From Gnetum montanum (lineage: Eukaryota > Streptophyta > Gnetopsida > Gnetales > Gnetaceae), in assembly GCA_015680685.1 (NCBI GenBank), contig MNCI01014694.1, positions 847,031 to 911,030 of the forward strand: a stretch of DNA of 64,000 nucleotides. Reading direction: 5' to 3'. The notes under the pieces are model-generated. The model searched no databases. It had not been told where the DNA came from and worked only from the letters and a program-made list of their open reading frames with translations. Positions 34,396 to 43,870 of this stretch are shown piece after piece (position 1 is the stretch's first letter; every line of letters begins with the position of its first letter). The translations under genes and the position numbers were made by a program.

Positions 34396-34862
34396 CCTTA
34401 GATGGAATAATTCCTTGGGCTACAAGCACTAGTTATGGAACTAAAAATGTTCCCTCTAACTAGGGCCCTTCTTGCTTCCCATTCTCTCCTTCTTGTTTCG
34501 TCAGAATGGTGGTGGCTCTTGGGTGAAGGCATTCTTGTTACTTCAAGAGGATGGTTGGGCCAAATGTATTAATGCAAAGTCACTAGAAGTGGTTTGTTTG
34601 AGGCTGGATTTGGAATGGGATCTACTAAGTCACATTAATCATGAAACACACAAGGGGCTATACACCACCTTGTTCTTGGGACTCCATTCTATTCTCTTCC
34701 CTCCATCCTTCTGTCCATTATTCACCTCATTTCCAGTTGTATCATTAGTGTATATATTTTGGTTGATGCATTGTTTTCTTTTTGGTAAATTCTTATGGTT
34801 AAGACTTTAACTCTTGTTCCAAATGACATTCCTAGAGCCTATGAACTCTTTGAATATGGGTT

Positions 34863-34911
34863 TGTCAGGGCATTAAGGGCATGAGCCTACTTTGGAGAGG
34901 ATCCACTGACA
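34863..34911 (+). ncRNA. RE5 copy of the three-way-junction RNA motif
   Basis: P1 is TGTCAG/CTGACA (34863-34868 with 34906-34911). The strand is GGCATTAA, P2 is GGGC-ATGA-GCCT, the linker is ACTT, and P3 is TGGA-GAGGA-TCCA (34893-34905). P3 differs from the consensus TGGG/CCCA by a compensating G-to-A and C-to-T pair. Confidence 0.72.
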
Positions 34912-35084
34912 TTCTTATTTGGTACACTAGTTAAATTCTTTCCCCTAACATTTTTGCAATCTAATTTATTCTTTTCATTTCCATCTTGACATCCATTTCA
35001 TCAATGTTATCATTGTCTCTTTTTTTCTATCTTTCTTGTTCTTTTTCTTTCTTCATTCTATCACTACCGGAGGTTCGTGATTAG

Positions 35085-35093
35085 TCATGGGGG
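35085..35093 (+). other. RE5 internal PPT-like word
   Basis: TCATGGGGG followed by TA, the same 11 bases as the true PPT at 35627-35637, but about 540 bp upstream. Confidence 0.6.
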
Positions 35094-35263
35094 TACAGGG
35101 CCCAACTTTTTTGATTTTCTCCTAACCCCTACAGCTTCGGTAGTCACCAATATTATATCTCTAGATCCGCAATCAGCCATACCACAACCTAAGCCAACGG
35201 ACCTTTCACCACAGCAAGGTATCAACTGCATTGAAATTCATTTACCCTTGCTAATATAAGATT

Positions 35264-35420
35264 GTGGTATGTGTGCAGATGGAAATCATACAACAATGGA
35301 TTGGATCTAGGAGGAACACATGGAATGGAGTAATGCTGAAGCAGCTATGCAAAGAACCAGATGGATAGCACGCTTACAGATGGACAACGAAAGGCGCAAT
35401 CTTGGCATTGGCAACAGCAA
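35264..35420 (+). pseudogene. RE5 3' splice-site-like motif and short relic ORF
   Basis: GGTATGTGTGCAG precedes ATGGAAATC at 35280. A relic reading of the type MDW...EEHMEWSNAEAAMQRTRW follows; RE3 and RE4 have the like. It is probably the remains of a 3' ORF such as the long one in RE8, but sequence similarity to that ORF is not evident. Confidence 0.4.
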
Positions 35421-35481
35421 AACTTCTTTCTCTCTCTCTTTTTCAACTACCAATGAGGCCTGATGTCAATGTAATAAGGTG

Positions 35482-35508
35482 TTCACTCTTGTTGTCATGA
35501 ACACCAGT
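35482..35508 (+). ncRNA. RE5 GGTGTTCA/TGAACACC hairpin
   Basis: Arms GGTGTTCA and TGAACACC surround an 11-12 nt loop, about 130 bp before the PPT. The same arms occur in RE4 (39452-39480) and RE3 (about 41790-41816). RE1 keeps the right arm only. Confidence 0.5.
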
Positions 35509-35626
35509 TTTATCTTGTCTTGTAATGATGATCCATTCACATGTCATCCCATTAGTTCCATTTGAGTTAATAATCCCATACTGACCCAATATTTTGTAAG
35601 AAACTCGAGGACAAGTTTTTATTCAG

Positions 35627-35637
35627 TCATGGGGGTA
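35627..35637 (+). other. RE5 polypurine tract
   Basis: TCATGGGGGTA lies directly before the 3' LTR, preceded by the conserved CTCGAGGACAAGTTTTTATTC block. Confidence 0.88.
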
Positions 35638-36495
35638 TGATGGGATGCAATATCGCATGGGCTACGATATCGCGTACCCAATATCGTGGTCGCTGCAATA
35701 TCGCATCCCATGGGATATCGCATACGCGATATCGCGTCTTCCCCCGCGATATCACGTACGTGATATCGCGGTGCACTGCAAAGTCTATAAATAAGAGGCG
35801 ACTCTCTCTTATTTTCCAATCTAGGCCTAGACTATAGGGAAACTCTGGTAGTTTGATCTCTCCAGATATAGAATATTTTCCATGTGCCCACAGTAGGAGC
35901 TCCAGAGTGAACGGATCTTTATTCGAGCAAACATTGTACCCGAACACAAGTTTGTGTATGGCAATAAAGATGAACTTCTTGGATAAACCTTGTAGTGCAT
36001 GGAGTATTACGACTTTATTTATTATTTATTATTTAATTGATTTATTAGTTATTGAATCTTTCTCAACACTTCTCTCCTAGTTAAGTGCCTCAGTACGACC
36101 GCTTCGAGCATGTGCATTATGCTTGGTAATCCCAACAATGATTAGTGTTTGGTAACCAAGGTTGCATTGGTTTAGGGTGTGCATGGTAAGTGGGAACAGA
36201 TGCTAATGCTAGGTTAATTAAGACTTAGTTAGTTAGTTAGAGTTAGTTAATTAATCTCTTCAACCCTTTACCTTATTATCTTAGGAGATAAAACTGAAAA
36301 GACAATAAAAATCATATACCTCGGACTTACTTAACCATACCGTGAGAAATACAAGTAAGTCTAGGAAGATAATGAATAATTAACCTTAAGTGTTCCATGA
36401 GGCGTGTAGGCACTTCGTCTATGGAGTTTGACCGAATCGCGCGTGTTACGCTCGTATTCGTATGGTTGAGTGTAGGGGTACCTCGCCACTCATCG
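35638..36495 (+). repeat. RE5 3' LTR with expanded palindrome array
   Basis: 858 bp, 73 bp longer than its 5' partner. Cores are at 35649, 35666, 35680, 35697, 35714, 35728, 35748 and 35762 (spacing 17, 14, 17, 17, 14, 20, 14). TATAAATA is at 35786, 24 bp after the last. It ends TCATCG instead of TCATCA. Confidence 0.92.
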
Positions 36496-36500
36496 TTCAC

Positions 36501-37670
36501 TGAGCTAAATATTTTATGAAAATTAACAAAAAACTTCATAAAGTATGTTCCGATGGCTTGGTCTGATGGTGTGTTCCCAATGTAGATCAATTACGAGTTC
36601 TCCAATCTACTCATGAGGGCCCTTGTGGAGGTTATTACGCTAAGAGATGAACAACCACTAAAATCTTGCTTGTAGGATATTATTGGCCTACATTGTTCCA
36701 AGACGCTCATCATTTCGTCTAATTTTGTGAGCATTTCCAACGTGATGGGGGAATGACTACTAGGATGAAGGGTTCACAATAATGTATTTAATCCTTAGAA
36801 CCCTTCAACATATGGGAAATTGATTTTATGGGGCCTATTACACTAATGTCCAATGGAAAATCCTACATTGCCATTGTTGTTGACTATTTTACAAAGTGGT
36901 TAGAAACAACCACTGTTACAGACTATACATCATCTACCATTGCATGATTTGTTCAAAAAAAATTGTAAATAGGTTTGGTGTTCCTCGTGCACTTATTTTT
37001 GGCAATGGTACACATTTTATAAGTGTGAATTTTTGAAAGTTGGTTCAACGCTTAGGAGTTGAGCACATGCTGACTACACCATATCATCCTTAAGTGAATG
37101 GTCAAGCTAAAGTCATGAATAGGGAGATCACAAAAATATTAACATAAACCATTAGCAAATATAGACGAGATTGGAGCACCAAGCTAAATGATGCTCTTTG
37201 GGCATACCGCTCCACGTGGAAACTCCCTATAGGCTACTCTCCATATGAGTTAGTGTACGGTAAACTTCCAACACTCCCTAACCAAGCTAAGCTCTGTACA
37301 CTATCTACAGCATGTGACCTCAACCTTAACCTTAGTCTAGCATAGAAAGAATAGTTGATGAACCTTAACTTGCTAGATGAAAATCTATTAACCACCCTGT
37401 CATCCAATGAACTACACAAGGCCTTTAAAAAACAACATCATGACCTAAGGATTAGGAAGGTCAAATACCAACCATGAGATAAGGTTCTTTATTGGAATCC
37501 ACACATGTGCCACAATGAACTAAATTTCAAACATTACGGGAGGGACCTTATATCATTCACGAAACTTTTCCTTTAGGGGCCATGATGATCTATAAACCTG
37601 AAAGCCTAAGAAGAAAATTATTAGTCAACATCCAGCAAACTAAACCTTTCCATGAGCCTAAAATAGCTAG
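36501..37670 (+). pseudogene. RE4 integrase, second part
   Basis: Resumes with the zinc-binding text (HEGPCGGYYAKR, YYWPTLFQDAHHF, CEHFQRDGGMTTRMKG). The core has FDFMGPI-like text and GNGTHF (second catalytic Asp to Gly), and QAKVMNREI where the Glu region is altered. The C-terminus has RIRKVKYQP, KVLYWNP and YIIHETFP. It is broken by stops and core losses. Confidence 0.85.
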
Positions 37671-38283
37671 TACTAATACTACCTCTATTGGTGGATAACC
37701 CTGCTCCTTATTTCGGAACACCTCCTTTCAACTTAGTTGTGGGGGAGATGGACACCAATGCTAACCATTCTAAGACATCAGTTTCTTTTGTATTTCTGTT
37801 TTACACATTTTTCATCTTTACTTGTTTTTGTTTTACACCATCGTTAACATTTTTACTATTTCTTTGTTTGATTTATTCTTACTCATCACATAATAAGTGC
37901 TCATGATGGTGGATTGTACTATAATGATGTTTATTGCTAATGTTTTGTTTTTACCTTTGACTTTTAATGTTGATACTAAGATATGACCTCTTTTGATAAA
38001 ATAGTCAATGAGTCCATGCCATTCATTCATCCATTTAGCTCTATGATTTTCCTTGATCTGGGACTATATTGTCCCTTTTTTTAACTTATTAACGAATTAG
38101 TGGCTTGGTACTCTTCAACCCAAGGAAGGATTCAAATGTATTGAAAAGGGTATGACCTCAAGGAGATTCAACACATTTGTGCTAGTTATTCTCTTGGGTA
38201 CTTTGATGTTTTTCATAGGTTCTCTACCATTCCACTCTTAACCAAATATTAAGAAGTTGACCAAATCAAATAAGTCTTTGCAT
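37671..38283 (+). other. RE4 3' non-coding region, proximal part
   Basis: Begins with the PPT-like TTGTGGGGG (37737-37745), then a short T-rich TTTTTGTTTTACAC block (about 37795-37850), then blocks shared with RE1, RE3 and RE5. No ORF is supported. Confidence 0.6.
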
Positions 38284-38333
38284 GGTGTGATTCACACATG
38301 AAAAAAAAAACTAGTGGGAATTCAAAGCACATC
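38284..38333 (+). ncRNA. RE4 GGTGTG hairpin
   Basis: GGTGTG (38284-38289) pairs with CACATC (38328-38333) using one G-U. The inner ATTCACAC/GTGGGAAT pairs with one mismatch. The loop is A-rich. Confidence 0.5.
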
Positions 38334-38823
38334 CCTTAGACATAATAAAGAAATATGGGCTACAAGCACTAGTTATGGCACTGGAAAGACATGTTCCACA
38401 TGCCTTAATGTTCTTTCTAACTAAGGCCCTTTCTCGCTTCGTGCTCTTCTATTCTTTTCTTGTTGGAATGGTAGCAGCCTTGTAGAAGCATTCTTACTAC
38501 TTCAAGAGGATGGATTGGTCCAGTGTGTTAATGTGAGGTCACTGGATGTGGTTAGTTTTGATCTGAATTTGGAATGAATTCTATTAAGTCACCTAAACCA
38601 CATAATACACAAGGGACTTTACAAAACCTTGATCTTGGGATTCCATCCCATTCTCTCTTCTCTTCCAAATTTCTTTCCATATTGCACCTCATTGTCGGTT
38701 TTATGATCAGTCTATATCTTGGTCACTGCATTATTATTCTTTGGTAAACTCTTGTCAGTATGTTCTTAACCATTATTTCCATATGTCATTCCTAGAGCCT
38801 ATGGACTCTTTGGTTTGTGGGTT

Positions 38824-38872
38824 TGTCAGGGCATAAAGGGCATGAGCCTACTTTGGGGAGGACCCACTAGCA
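38824..38872 (+). ncRNA. RE4 copy of the three-way-junction RNA motif
   Basis: P1 is TGTCAG/CTAGCA (one mismatch, one G-U). The strand is GGCATAAA, P2 is GGGC-ATGA-GCCT, the linker is ACTT, and P3 is TGGG-GAGGA-CCCA. All internal lengths are the same as in the other copies. Confidence 0.65.
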
Positions 38873-39227
38873 TTTCTTGTTGGTGCAATTGTTCAGTTCT
38901 TTCCCTTAAACATTTTTTGCAATCAACCATTTCCCATTTCAACCATCCATGACATCCAATTTTGTTTTATTACCCTCACTGTTGTTATTTCTCTATTCTT
39001 CCTTGTTCTTTTGTTTTTCATCTTATTGCTACTGGAGGTTCACTCTTAGTTGTGGGGGCCCTACCACAAATTTTTTCATTCCATTACTTACCTCACCCCT
39101 ACACCTTGGGTAGTCACTAGTTACAAACCTCTAACTTAGTATCTTCTATACCCACAACCCAACCAATGTGCTTCATAGAGAGGCAAGGTATCAATCACAT
39201 TATATCTTATCTATCCTTGCTAATTCA

Positions 39228-39345
39228 TGACTATGTTGTGTGTGCAAATGGTGATCACATGAACAATCGACTGGGATAGGAGGGAGCACTTAAGATGGAC
39301 TAGAGTTGAAGTAATTATGCAAGGAACACGCATTATATGGCCATG
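39228..39345 (+). pseudogene. RE4 3' splice-site-like motif (mutated) and short relic ORF
   Basis: TTGTGTGTGCAA stands where RE3 and RE5 have ..TGTAG or ..TGCAG, so the AG is lost by G to A. A relic TIDWDRREHLRWTRVEVIMQGTR follows and resembles RE3 and RE5. Confidence 0.4.
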
Positions 39346-39608
39346 GATGAACAACGGTGTGCACAGTCTTGACATTGGCAGCAACGCACCTCATTTTATT
39401 TTCTCTCTCTCTCCAAGCTATCAAATAAAGGTTTGGATGTCATCTATGTACGGTGTTCACCACAATGGGTATGAACACCAATGTCGTAATATATTTGTTG
39501 ATCCATTCAGTGGGCATCTTGAGTTTGTCACTCCATGTCAATAATCGCATACCTTTCCAATATTTTGTAAGGAACTCGAGGATGAGTTTTCATTCAATCG
39601 TGGGGGTA

Positions 39609-40437
39609 TGATGAACCACGATATCAAGACCACGACATCAAATCCACAATATCGAGTCTATGATATCAGAGCCTGCTAAGCAATATTGGGACCTGTCTCA
39701 TTGCCTATAAATAAGAGGTGGGCGCACTTGGTTTTGGCTTTAGTTTCTTAGTCCCTTACTCGAACTCTTGCAGTTTTTCCTTTCCAGAGTTAGAATTATT
39801 TCTCAGCGCCCATAGTAGGAATCATAAAGTGAACATATCTTTATTTGAGCATTGTGTACTTGAGCATAACTTGTGTTTGGAAATAAAGATGAACTTTGTG
39901 ATAAACCTTGCAGAATTTAGAATAGCTTATTTATTACATTTAATGTTATTTACACTTATTTAATACTTTCTTTAGTTAATTGATGTTTCTTTTATTTGTT
40001 TTTTAATTTTCACAAGTAAGCACACTTAGTACGACCACTTCGAGCATACGTGGAACACTTGGTAACCCAGTAACGATTAGCGTTTGGAAACCTCAGTAGT
40101 GTTACACTACTTCAGGATGTGTATGGAGAGTGGGAATGGATGCTGGTGTTAGGACTAGTTAGAACCTAGCAGATTAGTTAAATTAAATTAGTTACTTAAT
40201 GATTTCACTTCTCCCTTTTATCACTAGGACATAAACATAAAAAGCATAAAAATCATATACCTCAAGTTTACTTAACCATACAATCCTGCCATATGAGTAA
40301 GCTTGGGAAGATAATGATCACCTAACCCATCCTTGTTCTATGAAGGCACATAAGCACTTAGTTCTTGGAGTTTGACCAGATCACACATAATTCTTGTATT
40401 TGTATGGTTGAGCGTAGGGGCACCTCGCAACTCATCA
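39609..40437 (+). repeat. RE4 3' LTR
   Basis: 829 bp. Cores are at 39620, 39634, 39648, 39662 and 39682; TATAAATA is at 39706 (24 bp). One 14-bp module fewer than the 5' LTR. It is preceded by the PPT variant TCGTGGGGGTA. The TSD CTTGG follows at 40438. Confidence 0.92.
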
Positions 40438-40615
40438 CTTGGTATTCTTCAAATCAAGGAAAGAGACAAATGGATTGAAAAGGGTGTGAGTTCAAGGGGA
40501 TTCGACACATTTGTGATGCTATTCTCTTAGGTACTTGGATGTTGTTAATAGGTTTTTTTCCACTTCTCTATTGACCAATATCAGGAAGTTGACTAAATCA
40601 AATAAGTCTTTGCAT

Positions 40616-40663
40616 GGTGTGGTTCTCACTCAAAAAAAAACTAGTTGGAATTCAAAGCACACC
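40616..40663 (+). ncRNA. RE3 GGTGTG/CACACC hairpin
   Basis: The outer stem GGTGTG/CACACC is perfect. The inner TTCTCAC/GTTGGAA pairs with one mismatch and one G-U. The loop is A-rich. Confidence 0.55.
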
Positions 40664-41154
40664 CCTTAGACATAATAAAGAAAGATGGGCTACAAGCACT
40701 GTTTATAGCACTAGAAAGACATGTTACCCATGCCTAAAGGTTCCCTCTAACTACGGCCCTTCCTCACTTGCTATTTCTCTATTCTTCTCCTTTTGGAATA
40801 GTGGTTGCCTTGTGAAAGCATTCTTGTTGCTTCAAGAGGATGGGTTGGTTAAGTATGTTGATGCAAGGTTATCGGATGTTGTTAGTTTTAATCTGGATTT
40901 GGGCCAAATTTTATTAAGTCACCTTAATCACATACTACACAAGGGACTTTACACAACCTTGATTTTTGGATTTCACTCCATTCCATTCTCTCTTTCCGTA
41001 TTACTTTCCATATTCCACCTCATTGATGATTTTATGATTAGTCTATATCTTGGTTGATGCATTGTTATTCTTTGGTAAATTATTGTGGTTAAGTTCTTAA
41101 CCATTGTTACCATATGACATTCCTAGAGCCTATAAACTCTTTGGTTTGTGGGTT

Positions 41155-41203
41155 TGTCAGGGCATCAGGGGCATGAGCCTGCTTTGGGGAGGACCCACTG
41201 GCA
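41155..41203 (+). ncRNA. RE3 copy of the three-way-junction RNA motif
   Basis: P1 is TGTCAG/CTGGCA (one G-U). The strand is GGCATCAG, P2 is GGGC-ATGA-GCCT, the linker is GCTT, and P3 is TGGG-GAGGA-CCCA. Confidence 0.7.
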
Positions 41204-41967
41204 TTCCTTTTTGATGTAATTGTTAATTTCTTTCCCTTAAACATTTCCTACAATCAACTATTTCTTGTTTCACCCCATCCATGACAACCATTTTTTTTGT
41301 TTTATTGGATTCACCATTGTTATTTATCTCATCTTTCTTGTTCTTTTGTTTTCCACCCTATTGCTACCAAAGGTTCACTCTTAGTCATGGGGGCATGTTG
41401 CAAATTTTTCCATTTCATTACTTATCTCACCCCTACACCTTGGGAAGTTATTAGTTGCAAACCTCTAACCTAGTATCTGCCATACCCACAACCTAGCCAA
41501 TGTGCTTCATATCAAGGCAAGGTATCAATTATGTTATACCTTATCTAACCTCACTAATTTTTGATTGTGTTGTGTGTGTAGATGGAAATCACATGAATAA
41601 TGGATTGGGATAGAAGCAAGCACTTAGGATGGACTAGAGCAAAAAGCATTTATGCAGGGAACAAGCTCAGTCATGTCTCCATGGATGAACAACGATGTGC
41701 ACATTTTCAACATCAGTAGCAACACGCCTCATTTTCTTTTCTCTCTCTCTTCAAGCTGTCAAATAAAGGTTTGAATGATATTTATGTATAGTGTTCACCA
41801 TAATGGTTATGAACACCAATGTTGTAATATGTTTGTCGATCTATCCATTGGGCACTTTGAGTCTATCATTCCATGTCACCATTAGTTGTCATTTAGTCAA
41901 TAATCCCATACCTTCCCAATATTTTGTAAGGAACTCGAGGATGAGTTTTCATTCAGTTGTGGGGGTA

Positions 41968-42789
41968 TGATGAGTCGCGATATTGGACCCTCGATATTGG
42001 AGGTGCCAAAGCAATATTGGACATGTGATATTGGAGCTTTTCTTGTTGCCTATAAATAAGAGATGAGGGCACTTGATTTCGCAGTCAATTTTCTTAATCC
42101 CTTAGTTGAACTCTTGTAGTTTTCCCTTTCTATAGTTAGAATTATTTCTAAGTGTCTGCAGTAGGAGTCATAAAGTCAATGGATCTTTATTCGGGCATTG
42201 TGTACCTGAGCACACCTTGTGTTTGAAAATAAAGATGAACTTTGTGATAAACCTTGCAACATTCAGAATAACTTAATTATTTCATTTAAATGTTATTTAC
42301 TATTACTCGCTATTCTCATTAGTTAATTAATGTTATTTTATTGAATTGTTAATTATCAACGAATTAGCACACTTAGTATGACCACTTCAAGCATACATGA
42401 AACACTTGGTAACCCAGTAACGACTAGCATTTGGTAATCCCAATAGTGTTACACCAGTTCAAGATGTGGCTGGCAAGTGGGAACAAGTGCTGGTGTTAGG
42501 ACTAGTTAGAGCATAATTGATTAGTGAAATTAAATTAGTTAACTTAATTATTTTATTTCTCCATTTCAAGCACTAGGAACATATAACATAAAAAATATAA
42601 AAATCATATACCTCAAGTTTACTTAACCATACAATCGTGACTTACAAGTAAGCTTGGGAAGACAATGATCACATAACCCATCCGTGTTCCGTGTAAGTGC
42701 ATAAGCACTTAATCCTTGGAGTTTGACTGGATTGTGCATAAACACTCATATTTGTATGGTTGGGTGTAGGGCTACCTCACTGCTCATCA
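41968..42789 (+). repeat. RE3 3' LTR
   Basis: 822 bp, TGATGA to TCATCA. Cores are at 41979, 41993, 42013 and 42027 (GATATT type; spacing 14, 20, 14); TATAAATA is at 42051 (24 bp). Compared with its 5' partner it lacks one 14-bp module and has gained another. Confidence 0.92.
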
Positions 42790-42938
42790 TTGACTAATGA
42801 ATTCCTTCCAAAACTAAAGTCCAGGTGCAGTATTTATAGACTCAGGGTATATACCCCAACGTTAGACATTCGATGTTGGATCCAAGCCCAGACTTCGCAT
42901 ACTCGATGTCATGGCCGACATCAAATGGTGATTCATCA
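42790..42938 (-). repeat. RE2 5' LTR, U3 side
   Basis: Completes the LTR interrupted at 17842. It includes TATTTATAGACTC (reverse of TATAAATA), palindromes of the GATGTC/GACATC and AACGTT type, and ends TTCATCA (the reverse of TGATGAA) at 42938. It proves that RE3 with all nested elements is inserted in this LTR. The word TTGAC at its left is the RE3 target duplication. Confidence 0.88.
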
Positions 42939-43199
42939 ATAACTCTTTTTAATCTAAGCTTATAACACCTCTTTATCTATTTTATTTCTAATGTGGCTTA
43001 GTTTTTATTAGTATATCTCATTCTAAATGGTTCTAGCTTTAAGAGAGCTATTAAAGCTCACTTACATTCATTGTGATAATCTTTCCTTTTACTTAGGCTA
43101 ACATGGCAATGAGTTCTATAAAGAAAAAATCAAAAGCTTTTTAATTATCATAGATTTTCTATTTCTTTTTTATAAATTAAGCTTTCTTGTATGTGTGGT
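42939..43199. other. AT-rich DNA without recognised features
   Basis: This flank of RE2 would begin with its target duplication (ATAAC, 42939-42943), which cannot be checked because the other end of RE2 is lost. I see nothing else. Confidence 0.4.
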
Positions 43200-43870
43200 A
43201 AAAGGAGCATATGTGGGAAAACTATTTGGAAGAGCTTTGTAGAACCAAAAACTATTTTTAAAGATTGGTTCCATAAGTTAATGTGGTAAGGTATCCAATA
43301 TAACCAAAATTTGGTTCTGAAGATTTTTGAAAAAAGACTAGCATTTAACCCAAGCTTACATGTATGAAAAAGAAAACTGTTGATGTGATAGAGCTATTTT
43401 TAATAAGCTTTCGTAAAGCTAAGAAATCATTCTAGAGATGATTCTAAATAAGAGCTTATTTTAGAAGTTGATGTGGTAAAGTCAATTAAAGGAGCCCTTC
43501 GTAGAACCAAAAATGATTCTACAAGCTAGTTTTTTTAGCACATTTTTCTAGGCTAATGTGGAAGAGCTATTTCTCATCCCTTTGTAGAACCAGAAAAAAG
43601 GTTCTACAAGTTGGTCCTACAAGCCAAGATGGATTAAAATTCTTTTACGCACATGCTCTAAAATTGTTTAGCTTGGCCCCACTAGGTTGCATCAATAAAT
43701 AGGAAGCTGATGTGGTAGAACCAATTCAAACTATCTCTATAGAGCTAAAACCAAGGGTTGTGCTATATTTAAAAACTATTTGAGCACATCCATGCTCAAC
43801 TAGTAGAATTATTGTGGATAAGCTAAGTAGAACCAAAAATATGGTTCTACAAACTAGTTTTATGTATTGA
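43200..43870. repeat. Degenerate repeat with TGTAGAACC/GGTTCTACA hairpins
   Basis: About six decayed units each combine AAGAGCTATT, an inverted repeat GTAGAACC-A-rich-GGTTCTAC, AAGCTNGTTTT and GATGTGG. The best hairpins are at 43583-43608 (9-bp arms), 43827-43850 (8-bp arms) and 43501-43522 (one mismatch), plus the palindrome AACCAAA/TTTGGTT at 43302-43316. Units are about 80-250 bp apart. No match to a known family is recognised. Confidence 0.6.

Larger units (their letters stand above)
29368..36495 (+). mobile_element. RE5, non-autonomous Ty3/gypsy element lacking RT/RH/IN
   Basis: LTRs at 29368-30152 and 35638-36495 flank 5.5 kb that contains gag and protease, then jumps near 33598 to the 3' non-coding region. 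It is the innermost, hence youngest, insertion of the first nest. It has the best PBS and the most intact gag. It would need pol in trans from a relative such as RE4. Confidence 0.92.
25397..40437 (+). mobile_element. RE4, Ty3/gypsy retrotransposon split by RE5
   Basis: LTRs at 25397-26239 and 39609-40437, TSD CTTGG. It lacks the gag core (deletion near 26845) but has protease, RT, RNase H, integrase (split by RE5 at 29368-36495) and a full 3' region. It is closely related to RE3 by LTR and pol text. It is dead by stops, though its RT FMDD is intact. Confidence 0.92.
40443..41967 (+). other. RE3 3' non-coding region, second part
   Basis: Continues the RE3 3' region after RE4. It contains the hairpin (40616-40663), the junction motif (41155-41203), an internal PPT-like TCATGGGGG (41385-41393), a splice-site-like TTGTGTGTGTAG before ATG at 41582, a relic MDWDRSKHLGWTRAKSI, the GTGTTCA/TGAACAC hairpin, and the PPT TTGTGGGGGTA. 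No intact ORF is supported. Confidence 0.7.
17843..42789 (+). mobile_element. RE3, Ty3/gypsy retrotransposon split by RE4
   Basis: LTRs at 17843-18665 and 41968-42789 pair by shared leader text (AGATGAGGGCACTTGATTTCG). The body is gag, protease, RT, RNase H, integrase and the first part of the 3' region up to 25396, then the remaining 3' region from 40443. RE4 interrupts it. It is inserted in the RE2 5' LTR, whose two halves join across it. Without RE4 the element is about 9.9 kb. All frames are broken. Confidence 0.9.
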
